Assembly (NCBI GenBank): GCA_937894335.1 | Contig: CALCRU010000034.1 | Location: 1-11,786, forward strand | Source: an uncultured Treponema sp. | Lineage (GTDB): Bacteria > Spirochaetota > Spirochaetia > Treponematales > Treponemataceae | DNA: 11,786 nt | Direction of reading: 5' to 3' | Part shown: in pieces, positions 1 through 7,330 of the stretch | Layout of the letters: each line of letters begins with the position of its first letter | Position numbering within the stretch: position 1 is the first letter of the stretch | The notes under the pieces: model-generated | What the model saw: the letters and a program-made list of their open reading frames with translations, nothing else | What the model was told of the DNA's origin: nothing | Database searches by the model: none | Position numbers and translations under genes: made by a program

Positions 1-1
1 T

Positions 2-1849
2 TCCCTTCCTGGAAGTCAGCTAGATTATTGTGAAGATTCTCACCCCGAAGCTATACAGATGCTTAGTGAACTTACTAGTCGTCATCAAGTTGAAGTCTTA
101 GGCGGTGGCTACTACGAACCAGCATTGCCCCTGCTTTTTCCTGTAGACAGAAGCGGTCAAATTGAAAAGATGAATTCAGCTATACGCTCTACGATAGGGA
201 AGCGACCACGGGGAAGTCTGCTTTTAGGAAGTTTGTGGGAACCCTCTTTAATTACCACTTTTTATTCATGCGGAATAGAATATGTCTGTATTGATTCTGC
301 TCTAATTCCCTCTCATTATAGAAAGTTTAAGCCAATAATCACTAGTGAACAGGGAAAAACCTTAAAAATCTTACCCATTTCCAATCAATTTAAGCCGGAA
401 AGCGGACAGAATGGGGGAAACTGGTTAAAATCCCTTCCTTTAGGCTTAAATCTTCAAGCAAATACAAGTGAAAACTCCTTTGTTCTTATAACTTTATCAA
501 TTGAAGAGTTGGCAAGTTTACTTTCTTCAGATTTTTTTAAAGAACTTCAAGTAGAACTAGAAACTCAAGATTTTTCTAATATAGTTTTGACACTTCCTCA
601 AACTTACCTAAAAAATGTAGATTCCTATATAACAGCCTATATCCCAGCAGGAATGGATTCAAATCTCAGCCGTTGGGGTAAGAATTGTTATAGGTATTCC
701 CAAAGTAAAAACGATCCTTCTTTGACTATTTATGATTATTTAAATGTATATATGCAGAACCGATGTCTTTACGATCGAATGGTTTATATAAGCATGTTTA
801 TTGCCCAATGCCACGGAGGTGATAAGATGCGTAAAAAAGCTGCTCAAGAAAAGTTGTGGGAATCACAGAGTCTCTTTAATTATATAAATTTGCCTTCTGG
901 TCTTCCAGCTATAGCAAAAAAGCGTCAAAAAGCTTACAGTTTATTAAATGAAGCTGAAAAACTTATTAGAGAAAGTAAGGAAGTAAAAGAATCTCTAACA
1001 ACTTTTGATTATAATAGTGATGGTTTTAATGAGTATGTCTGCCAGTTAAAAAAGCTCCATGCAGTAATCTCTCCCATAGGTGCACAGATTTGTGATTTAA
1101 ACATTATCAGCGTCTTTGCAAATTATGCTGCAAATTTATCAAAAATAAAAGAATTCGATGGAGACGATGATAAGTATTATAGGGGTTTTTTTGTAGAGCA
1201 CTTATTTGAAAACTCAGAATCTTCATCTTTTTTTAAGGGACAAGCGCTAAAAACGGAAACCTTTGCAAACACTCGTTTTGTAGAGACAAAGTTTGATTCT
1301 AGGCGCAATGAAATTCACCTAGCTGGCAAAGGATTATTTTCCCGTCAAAAATTGCCTGTTAGCCTGAATAAGAATTATATCGTTTCCTCTGATGGTTTTG
1401 TAGTTCAATATATCTTAAAGAATGAAAGTCCCTTTGCTGTAAAAGGTGTTTTTTCTGTTGAAGTTAATTTTGCACAAACTGATTTTGATTCAAAAAAGCA
1501 AGAAAGTCAGTACCATTCGGAATTGATTTTAAAAGGAAACAGGCAGGTTTTTCTTGCTGAAAAAAGTTTTCATGCAGAAAATGGGGTTTCCGTCCTGCAG
1601 GTTACAGATTCAGTTAGAAAAATAGCGTTTCTTTTTGAACCAAATGAAGAATCTGGTTTCTTTAGCCAGCCCCTTACTTTTAAGCGTCCTGTAACCCAAC
1701 TTGCACCTGAAGGGCTTGTTGATGTTGATGAAGTTTCAAAGACTCTTTCCATACAGTTTTGTTGGAATATAGACCTGGCAGTCGGGCATTCAACAGAAAA
1801 AACAATAAATTTAAGTATAATTCCAGTAAAAAAAAGACATAAAAAATAA
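2..1849 (+). CDS. GH57-family alpha-glucan-active protein homologue, catalytic residues missing (5' end outside window)
   Basis: The reading frame is open from base 2, so the gene starts upstream and the first Met at base 59 is internal. About 610 codons are visible, ending at TAA 1847-1849. The family call rests on HQVEVLGGGYYEP (conserved region 2 of GH57 4-alpha-glucanotransferases), a RG...LW.P segment at region 3, and a beta-rich C-terminal half like that of AmyC/4-alpha-glucanotransferases. Region 3 is normally WLTERV, with the nucleophile Glu. Here it reads LLLGSL, with Gly (codon 227-229) at that place. Region 4, normally HDDGE, reads TLSIE, so the acid/base Asp is Ser (codon 497-499). 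Region 5 has lost its Trp-His. By family knowledge this should not hydrolyse or transfer glucan; a binding or regulatory role is only inference. The frame is intact, so it does not look like a decaying pseudogene. It is distinctly A+T-rich compared with the other genes. It converges with the FemAB-type gene, 5 bases apart. Confidence 0.75.
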   Translation, partial: SLPGSQLDYCEDSHPEAIQMLSELTSRHQVEVLGGGYYEPALPLLFPVDRSGQIEKMNSAIRSTIGKRPRGSLLLGSLWEPSLITTFYSCGIEYVCIDSALIPSHYRKFKPIITSEQGKTLKILPISNQFKPESGQNGGNWLKSLPLGLNLQANTSENSFVLITLSIEELASLLSSDFFKELQVELETQDFSNIVLTLPQTYLKNVDSYITAYIPAGMDSNLSRWGKNCYRYSQSKNDPSLTIYDYLNVYMQNRCLYDRMVYISMFIAQCHGGDKMRKKAAQEKLWESQSLFNYINLPSGLPAIAKKRQKAYSLLNEAEKLIRESKEVKESLTTFDYNSDGFNEYVCQLKKLHAVISPIGAQICDLNIISVFANYAANLSKIKEFDGDDDKYYRGFFVEHLFENSESSSFFKGQALKTETFANTRFVETKFDSRRNEIHLAGKGLFSRQKLPVSLNKNYIVSSDGFVVQYILKNESPFAVKGVFSVEVNFAQTDFDSKKQESQYHSELILKGNRQVFLAEKSFHAENGVSVLQVTDSVRKIAFLFEPNEESGFFSQPLTFKRPVTQLAPEGLVDVDEVSKTLSIQFCWNIDLAVGHSTEKTINLSIIPVKKRHKK

Positions 1850-1854
1850 AAGCA

Positions 1855-2967
1855 TTACCTACCGGCAATTTTTTTTAAGAAGAATTTATGCCACCATGCC
1901 CTAAACTTTTCTGCAAATAAGTATAAGTTGTACAATTTCTTTGTTGAAATATCAAAAGAACCTGGCCTGTGGATTAGACTTCCTCCAAAGCCTGTTTTAA
2001 ACAAAAAGAGACCATGCATAGGGTGATTTGCATCCTCTGTTGGCGGGCAACCGTAAAAATCGTAAACTTGGCACTTATATTTCTTTGCATCCCTAATGGC
2101 TGTCCACTGTAAAAGATAGGCTGGCATATAATTGCGCTTTTTGTTTCCGCTGGCACCGTAAAGGTAAACTGCCTCCCCTTTAAAAAACAGGGTTATTATT
2201 CCTGCAAGGTAATCTTCCTCGTGACTTGCAAGGTAAAGACTTATAAGGGGCTTTTCCCTGTCTGCGGAATCTGGGGCTCCTCTTTTTAGAAGGTCAACAT
2301 AGTAGTCTCTTGCATGAAACTGAACTCCGTCTCGCTCGCTGGTTTCCTTAAACAGAGAAAAGAAAATGTCAAAGTAGCGGTCAAAGTCTGGGTCTGAGGC
2401 AAAGTGCTTGCTTACGCTTACTCCTTTTTTTGATGCTAGCCTTATGTTGTAACGCCACTTGTTCTTCATGGCAGAAAGAAGTTCATCTTCTGATTTTGAA
2501 AGGTCAAGCACTGTGGTGTCTGGAGGTTGTATGTCTACATGGCTTTTTTTAATTCCCTTTACGGAAAGTTCCTGCATGGCCTTTCTTTCTTCAAGTGTGT
2601 CAAAGTCTAGGGGAGGGTCAAAGCGTACGAAAAGAGTATTGGAGGGAAGGTGAGGTCTTAGGATGTCTGCAAGGCTAATAAGGTGCTCTAAGTAGGCTTT
2701 TTTTTCTTCCTCGCTTGCAAGATGTCCGTCTTTATTTTTCGTCTCGGGATACATAGGAATGTAGGCCAAGGAAAACTTTAACTTTGCCAGAGAAAAGGAG
2801 CGTGTTAAAACACTAACTACCGTTTGTTTGTCTTCTGTTTGAGCCTGACTTAAAGTACAGGGCTTTAACGACCGTTCGTTTTCCAAATCTTCAACAAAGT
2901 AGAGAGGAGTCCATCCGTGGCAGGCCTTAAATTCCGCCCAAAAGGGAGTTTGTAAAAAACGCTTCAT
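1855..2967 (-). CDS. FemAB-type peptidoglycan bridge aminoacyltransferase
   Basis: A 370-residue protein of the FemA/FemB/FemX/MurM superfamily. These cytoplasmic enzymes move an amino acid from aminoacyl-tRNA onto the diamino acid of the peptidoglycan precursor. Visible signatures are QTPFWAEFK at residues 6-14, the basic helix LLSAMKNKWRYNIRLASKKGV at about 163-183, YLYGASG at 268-274, YLLQWTAIRDAKKY at 284-297 followed by VYDFYG, and FKTGFGG near the C-terminus. The length is close to that of the shorter FemX-like members. Treponemal peptidoglycan is reported to contain ornithine and glycine, so glycine transfer to ornithine is a reasonable guess, but the sequence does not show the amino acid used. 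The ATG at 2967-2965 shares its A with the metG stop (TGATG), and there is only a weak GGTGA-like ribosome site inside the end of metG, so translation is probably coupled. A GNAT enzyme of another function is less likely. Confidence 0.85.
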   Translation of the reverse strand: MKRFLQTPFWAEFKACHGWTPLYFVEDLENERSLKPCTLSQAQTEDKQTVVSVLTRSFSLAKLKFSLAYIPMYPETKNKDGHLASEEEKKAYLEHLISLADILRPHLPSNTLFVRFDPPLDFDTLEERKAMQELSVKGIKKSHVDIQPPDTTVLDLSKSEDELLSAMKNKWRYNIRLASKKGVSVSKHFASDPDFDRYFDIFFSLFKETSERDGVQFHARDYYVDLLKRGAPDSADREKPLISLYLASHEEDYLAGIITLFFKGEAVYLYGASGNKKRNYMPAYLLQWTAIRDAKKYKCQVYDFYGCPPTEDANHPMHGLFLFKTGFGGSLIHRPGSFDISTKKLYNLYLFAEKFRAWWHKFFLKKIAGR

Positions 2968-5270
2968 CAGTGTACTTCACCATTTACAGTATGCTGGGTT
3001 GTAATTTCTTTACCGTCAGCGCAGAGGACTGTACCCGAAATGTTTACCTTTCTATCATTTACCTTTATTTCTACGGCAAAGAAGTCATCCGCAGAAATTT
3101 GCTGGGGCTTTTCTACTTCTGTGGAGCCAGATAGGGTAACAAGTGTACCCGCTTTTGCCCAAGGAGCCTCCAGTGGTTCTACAGAGGCTTTTCCATCCTT
3201 ATCAGTGTAGTCTGCAGCAAGAAGCATTCCGTGGCTTTCCACACCCCTCATGGTTCTTGGCGCAAGATTTGAGGCAAGAATTATGTGCTTACCCAAAAGT
3301 TCTTCTGGCTTAAGGAATTCCCTAAGTCCGCTTTGAATGATTCTTGGCTTTCCGCTTCCGTCGTCCAGAGTTTCTATGTAAAGTTTTTCTCCCTCAGGAT
3401 TGTTTTCCACCTTTGTAATTACCGCAACCTTAAGTTCAATTTTCTCGTTAAAGTGGGCCACCTGGTCAGCGGCAAGTGAAGGTTCCTTTTTTGCCTTCTG
3501 CTTTTTTTCTTTTTTGTCGCCTTCCTTTCTGTCTTTCTGGCTTCCTGAGTATTTTGCGCGGAATGCATCGGCAGTCTTCTGGTCAAGGGGCGTAAAGAAA
3601 ACTTCTGTAGGGCTTACGGTAGAAAGACCTTCTGTTACGCCAAGATCCTTCCAACTTAGTCCACCGGCAATAGCTTCTTCTCCAAAACAGGGTTCACTGA
3701 CTTCCTTACCTAGATAAGAAAGAATTTTTTCTGAAAACTGTGGCATGTAGGGATGAACCATAATCATAAGGTCCTTTATCATGTAGCACAGGTTGTGAAT
3801 GAGGCGGGCGGCCTTTTCTGGATCAGAAGTGCGGGTCTTCCATGGCTCACCGTCCTGAAAAGCCTTGTTTCCAATGTCGCTTATGGCAAATATTTCGTGG
3901 AAGGCATCCTTAAGGTTTGCCCATTCCAGAAGTTCTGTAATTTTTGCTTCTTTTTCACGGATTTTAGCCCACATTTCCTCATCAACTGGGGCATCGGGAA
4001 TGATTCCATCGTAGTATCTTGTAACAAAAAGAAGGGTTCTGTTTACAAGATTTCCCAAATTGCCAATGAGTTCTCCGTTGTACTTTTCGCGGAACTCCTT
4101 CCATGTAAACTGATAGTCCTGCTTTTCGGGTCTGTTGTAGAAGATGTAAAAGCGCCATGCATCGGCCTTTATGCCGCTTTCCTTTGCATCGCTTCCAAAG
4201 ACACCTACTCCCTTGCTTTTTGAAAATTTTCCGTCTTCGTAGTTAAGGTATTCCGTAGAAGACATGTGGTGAAGTTTTGTCCAGTTGTGTCCGCTACCCA
4301 GTTCGCTACAGGGGAAGATAACCGTATGGAAGGGAATGTTGTCCTTTCCTATGAACTGGAATAGTTCTACAGGCTCTTTTCCCTTTGCTTCTTCGCTTTC
4401 TTCGGGAATCCACCAGCTTTTCCAGTCAAAGCTCTGCTTACCCTGAGCACGAAGTTCGTCTGCCAACTGTTTGGTAATGGAAACATATCCTATGGGCGCA
4501 TTAAACCAAACATAAAAGACCTTGTTTTCGTAGCCTTCCTTGGGAACTGGAATTCCCCACTTTAAGTCGCGAGTAATGGCTCTTTCGTTAAGACCGTCAC
4601 GAATCCAAGCCTTTGTAATGTTTATGGCGTTTTCTGACCACTGACCGTCTACGCTGGCCTTCTGCATCCATCCGTCAAGTTTGGGGCTTATTGAAGGTAG
4701 ATCTATGTAAAGGTGCCGTGTTTCTCTGACTTCTGGAGTTGTGCCACAGGTTGAGCATCTAGGCTGCTTAAGTTCAATGGGGTCAAGAAGGGAACCGCAC
4801 TTTTCGCACTGATCACCCCTGGCGTCATCGTAGCCACATTTGGGACAGGTTCCCCTTACAAAGCGGTCTGCAAGGAACATGGAACATTTGGGACAGTAGA
4901 GCTGCTTGTTTGAGTGCTCTTTTATGAATCCGTTTTTATCCAAATCCTTAAAAAACTGTTGGGTAATTTCTGTGCACTGTTCGTTGGAAGTGCGTCCAAA
5001 TTTGTCAAAGGCAATGTGGAACCACTTGTAAATTTCGTCGTGCTGGGCATAGTAGTAGTCGCAGAGTTCCCGAGGAGTTTTATGCTCTTCTATAGCGCGA
5101 GTTTCTGTTGCAGTTCCGTATTCATCGGTTCCGCAGACATAAAGGGTTTCGTAGCCCCTGTTGCGGCAGAATCGTGCAAAGACATCCGCAGACAGCATTT
5201 GTATTAAGTTTCCAAGATGAGGAATGTTGTTTACATAGGGTAAGGCCGAAGTTACAAGTTTTCTTTTCAT
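2967..5270 (-). CDS. metG: Methionyl-tRNA synthetase
   Basis: Charges tRNA-Met with methionine in the cytoplasm. The 767-residue product carries the class I signature as HLGN at 18-21 and KFSKSKG at 348-354. The connective insertion has four Cys-x-x-Cys pairs (Cys 126/129, 142/145, 155/158, 172/175), as in two-zinc-knuckle MetRS. The anticodon-binding helical domain follows to about 560. A Lys-rich linker at about 578-597 leads to a C-terminal OB-fold tRNA-binding domain (about 604-715) of the EMAPII/Trbp111 type. About 50 further residues follow that domain and make this longer than E. coli MetG. There is no Shine-Dalgarno sequence before the ATG at 5270-5268. A good promoter ends 7 bases upstream, so the message is probably leaderless. 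It lies 49 bases after the WecA-type gene on the same strand and overlaps the FemAB-type gene by one base. The function is certain; the start is well supported by the conserved ALPYVNNIPHLGN N-terminus. Confidence 0.97.
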   Translation of the reverse strand: MKRKLVTSALPYVNNIPHLGNLIQMLSADVFARFCRNRGYETLYVCGTDEYGTATETRAIEEHKTPRELCDYYYAQHDEIYKWFHIAFDKFGRTSNEQCTEITQQFFKDLDKNGFIKEHSNKQLYCPKCSMFLADRFVRGTCPKCGYDDARGDQCEKCGSLLDPIELKQPRCSTCGTTPEVRETRHLYIDLPSISPKLDGWMQKASVDGQWSENAINITKAWIRDGLNERAITRDLKWGIPVPKEGYENKVFYVWFNAPIGYVSITKQLADELRAQGKQSFDWKSWWIPEESEEAKGKEPVELFQFIGKDNIPFHTVIFPCSELGSGHNWTKLHHMSSTEYLNYEDGKFSKSKGVGVFGSDAKESGIKADAWRFYIFYNRPEKQDYQFTWKEFREKYNGELIGNLGNLVNRTLLFVTRYYDGIIPDAPVDEEMWAKIREKEAKITELLEWANLKDAFHEIFAISDIGNKAFQDGEPWKTRTSDPEKAARLIHNLCYMIKDLMIMVHPYMPQFSEKILSYLGKEVSEPCFGEEAIAGGLSWKDLGVTEGLSTVSPTEVFFTPLDQKTADAFRAKYSGSQKDRKEGDKKEKKQKAKKEPSLAADQVAHFNEKIELKVAVITKVENNPEGEKLYIETLDDGSGKPRIIQSGLREFLKPEELLGKHIILASNLAPRTMRGVESHGMLLAADYTDKDGKASVEPLEAPWAKAGTLVTLSGSTEVEKPQQISADDFFAVEIKVNDRKVNISGTVLCADGKEITTQHTVNGEVH

Positions 5271-5277
5271 GCAAAAG

Positions 5278-5307
5278 AGTATATCACTAATGCATACAAA
5301 ATATCAA
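5278..5307 (-). promoter_or_regulatory. Predicted sigma-70 promoter of metG, giving a leaderless transcript
   Basis: On the minus strand, TTGATA (5307-5302) and TATACT (5283-5278) are separated by 18 bases. Only seven bases separate the -10 box from the metG ATG, so the predicted start of transcription is at or one base before the A of the start codon. No ribosome-binding sequence is present in those seven bases. It sits wholly in the 49-base gap after the WecA-type gene and would let metG and the FemAB-type gene be transcribed independently of that gene. Confidence 0.6.
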
Positions 5308-5319
5308 TAAGAGGAGACT

Positions 5320-6441
5320 TTACTTTGCTGGTTCTTCGTGATCTGTGTCGTGTTTTTCTGCCATTCTTGTTCGGTAAAAGAAGTGTATCATTCCAAAGAT
5401 AATTGAAATAAAGGTAAAGGCTGTAAAGAGCAGGACTACGGCGTTAAAACTCCTTAGGTACATGGCAAGACAGCAGATTATTCCCAGACAGAACTGCAGA
5501 AGAAGCACGAAAAAGAGTGCCTGTTCTACAGTAAGTCCTAGGTAGAGCAACTTGTGGTGCAAGTGGGCTCTGTCGGCAGACATTATGCTTCTGTGTTCCC
5601 TTGTGCGCCTCCATATTGCGGCAATGCAGTCAAGTACGGGAATGGAGCAGAGGGTAATCATTATAAAGAGTTTGTTGTACTCAAAGTTCTCTGTTGTACG
5701 GTAAAGGGGTAGGGTTGCAATCATAAAACCTAAAAACTGACTTCCACCGTCGCCCATGAAGATTTTTGCCTTGGGCTTGTTGTAGACCAAAAATCCAAAA
5801 ACTGCACTGGCAAGAATAAGGCTCATTGCGGCAGCCTTTTCCTGAGAAATTGAATATATTACCGCAAGGGTAAGGAAAATCAGTACAGAAATTCCTCCAC
5901 AAAGGCCGTCCATGCCGTCTATAAGATTAAAGGCGTTTATAATTCCTATAATCCAAAGTACGGTAACTGTCATTCCCACCACCATGGGAAGTTGGATTGC
6001 GCCTATGTTCCTAAACCAGAATCCTGAGCATACAACGATAAGTGCGGCAACCACCTGAACTAAAAGTTTTAGGATGGCGCGAAGGTTAAATATATCGTCT
6101 AGGAATCCAAATACAAAAATGATGAATCCCGAAAGAACAAAGGGAATTGTGGAAGAAATCCAGTCGTGAAAGATGAGGGCGTAGGCTAGGGCAGTGGTAC
6201 AGTAGGCAAGTACAAAGGCCAGTCCTCCCAAACGGGGAATGTTTCCCGAATGGATTTTGCGTCCGCCTGTGGTGTCGTAAAGCTTGTGCTTTTCGCAGAC
6301 CTTTATGATTATGGGAATGAGTAGGGCTGAAATTGCAAATGAAACAAGACAGAATATGCCCACTTCTGCATTTTTAATTACAAAGTCGAGCATCAGCTTG
6401 AAATAATGAAAAGCCGAATTGTTCTGAACAGTAACTTCCAT
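5320..6441 (-). CDS. WecA/TagO-type polyprenyl-phosphate N-acetylhexosamine-1-phosphate transferase
   Basis: A 373-residue polytopic membrane protein (roughly ten or eleven hydrophobic segments) of the MraY/WecA family. Such enzymes move a sugar 1-phosphate from a UDP-sugar to undecaprenyl phosphate on the inner face of the cytoplasmic membrane, the first step of lipid-linked glycan assembly. Visible motifs are GRKIHSGNIPRLGG (60-73), the Asp pair in FGFLDD (111-116), NAFNLIDGMDGL (169-180), FMGDGGSQFLG (228-238) and DRAHLHHKL (290-298). The HxxH-type last motif favours WecA/TagO/RgpG over MraY, and the gene is not in a mur cluster. The tail after the last membrane segment is short and charged. 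The ATG at 6441 has GAGG five bases upstream. The glycan made cannot be told from this window, because no further glycosyltransferases lie nearby. Confidence 0.9.
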   Translation of the reverse strand: MEVTVQNNSAFHYFKLMLDFVIKNAEVGIFCLVSFAISALLIPIIIKVCEKHKLYDTTGGRKIHSGNIPRLGGLAFVLAYCTTALAYALIFHDWISSTIPFVLSGFIIFVFGFLDDIFNLRAILKLLVQVVAALIVVCSGFWFRNIGAIQLPMVVGMTVTVLWIIGIINAFNLIDGMDGLCGGISVLIFLTLAVIYSISQEKAAAMSLILASAVFGFLVYNKPKAKIFMGDGGSQFLGFMIATLPLYRTTENFEYNKLFIMITLCSIPVLDCIAAIWRRTREHRSIMSADRAHLHHKLLYLGLTVEQALFFVLLLQFCLGIICCLAMYLRSFNAVVLLFTAFTFISIIFGMIHFFYRTRMAEKHDTDHEEPAK

Positions 6442-6451
6442 AACCGCCTCA

Positions 6452-6480
6452 AATATACAACATTTTCACGGCTCTTGCAA
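6452..6480 (-). promoter_or_regulatory. Predicted promoter of the WecA-type gene
   Basis: On the minus strand, TTGCAA (6480-6475) and TATATT (6457-6452) are separated by 17 bases, in the 49-base gap after the secreted-protein gene. The start of transcription would fall about 4 bases before the ATG at 6441, downstream of the GAGG ribosome site. So either the true start point is elsewhere, or the message is almost leaderless. Confidence 0.4.
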
Positions 6481-6490
6481 CAGGCAGATG

Positions 6491-7237
6491 TTAGTCAGCC
6501 TCGTTAAGTTTTGCAAAGAAGAAGTTGCAGAAAGTCTTTATGCGGTTCATGAAGGAAAGTTCCACCCTGTCGCGGATAAAGGAAAAAGTAGGGGCATTTA
6601 CGGCTCCTATTCCGTAGAAGACCAGATTGTCTCCGTCTTGGAAAATGACTATTATGCTGCGCATGTTGTTTTTGTTTACACAGGTTATTCCATTGTACTT
6701 TACCTTGCTTTCGTTCTTTGACTCGTAGTAGTAGGTTTCAGGGGTAAATTCTGTGTGGATTGCTGTGGTGATTGTTCCAAAAGGCTCCATGTACAAATCT
6801 ACTCTTGCGTCTGAACCTTTGTCTGTCCTGTTTAGCGAAAGAATGTTTGCAGAAGCATACAGGTCTACCCAGATGCCATTATGCTCGCTGTAGTAGGGGA
6901 TTCCCACATAGGACTGAATATCCATGATAAGATCTTCAAAGGTTTGGATTATGTTTTCTCCCTGAACATAGGGACGAACCTGCACGATTTCTGCAAGGTA
7001 GGCTGGCTTTATTGCTTTTGCAGTTGCAAGAGCCTTTTCTACAACTGGATTAACTGAGTTTACACACATGCGGTTAAGGCTTCCCGTATTGCGGATAAGT
7101 ACTTCGCCAGACTGGATTGTTTCAAGCTCTGTGGCGCTTAGGTTTCCGTTAAAGACCTGGGCATGGAGGCATATTGGAAATACAATGAGGGAAAGGGCAA
7201 AAACAAGTATTGCTACTGTAAATTTTGTTTGGTTCAT
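6491..7237 (-). CDS. Secreted protein of unknown function
   Basis: A 248-residue protein whose first 26 residues form a typical signal peptide: Lys5, a hydrophobic core and CLHA before QVF, suggesting signal peptidase I cleavage after Ala26. The Cys at 23 is not in a lipobox (FPIC), so a lipoprotein is unlikely. The mature part has no membrane segment. It is rich in Tyr, Asn and Val/Ile with alternating beta-like stretches, for example VDLYMEPFGTITTAIHTEF and SIIVIFQDGDNLVFYGIGAV, and ends in an aromatic-rich helix. From memory it resembles an uncharacterised spirochaetal family (possibly DUF6675), but I cannot confirm the family. It would act in the periplasm or at the outer membrane. The start is fixed by GAGGAGG seven bases before the ATG. 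It is divergent from the aminotransferase gene and lies 49 bases before the WecA-type gene. Confidence 0.75.
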   Translation of the reverse strand: MNQTKFTVAILVFALSLIVFPICLHAQVFNGNLSATELETIQSGEVLIRNTGSLNRMCVNSVNPVVEKALATAKAIKPAYLAEIVQVRPYVQGENIIQTFEDLIMDIQSYVGIPYYSEHNGIWVDLYASANILSLNRTDKGSDARVDLYMEPFGTITTAIHTEFTPETYYYESKNESKVKYNGITCVNKNNMRSIIVIFQDGDNLVFYGIGAVNAPTFSFIRDRVELSFMNRIKTFCNFFFAKLNEAD

Positions 7238-7244
7238 AAAAAAA

Positions 7245-7251
7245 CCTCCTC
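7245..7251 (-). promoter_or_regulatory. Strong ribosome-binding site of the secreted-protein gene
   Basis: GAGGAGG on the minus strand, followed by a seven-T spacer before the ATG at 7237. It is the strongest ribosome site in the window and decides the start of this gene. It contrasts with metG, which has none. Confidence 0.75.
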
Positions 7252-7264
7252 ATGAACATTTCAT

Positions 7265-7293
7265 TTGAATAAACCACCCAACTGTGGTATAAT
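7265..7293 (+). promoter_or_regulatory. Predicted sigma-70 promoter of the aminotransferase-glgA pair
   Basis: TTGAAT (7265-7270), a 17-base spacer, and a perfect TATAAT (7288-7293). Transcription would start near 7300, giving a leader of about 24 bases before the ATG at 7324. The ribosome site in that leader is an unusual run AGGGGGA (7314-7320), three bases from the ATG. Confidence 0.65.
7273..7288. promoter_or_regulatory. Short inverted repeat within the promoter spacer, possible operator
   Basis: ACCAC (7273-7277) and GTGGT (7284-7288) flank six bases (CCAACT). The repeat lies between the -35 and -10 boxes of the plus-strand promoter and touches the -10 box, where a bound regulator could block polymerase. 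The arms are only five bases, so chance is possible and no cognate regulator is known. Confidence 0.3.
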
Positions 7294-7300
7294 TACAGCG

Positions 7301-7330
7301 ATTATACAAAAAAAGGGGGAAAAATGCCAG
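7301..7330 (-). promoter_or_regulatory. Possible promoter of the secreted-protein gene, overlapping the divergent one
   Basis: A perfect TATAAT on the minus strand (7306-7301) has a weak -35 candidate CTGGCA (7330-7325) 18 bases upstream, which overlaps the first codons of the aminotransferase gene. The start point would be near 7294, giving a leader of about 57 bases. The -10 box is good and the -35 poor. Confidence 0.35.

Noticed and set aside
1850..1854. Possible bidirectional terminator between the convergent genes
   Set aside because: The gap is only five bases. The flanks are rich in A and T but I found no inverted repeat able to form a stem.
3753..4223. A 156-codon open frame on the plus strand within metG
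   Set aside because: It is fully antisense to conserved MetRS sequence, with no ribosome site and no recognisable motif.
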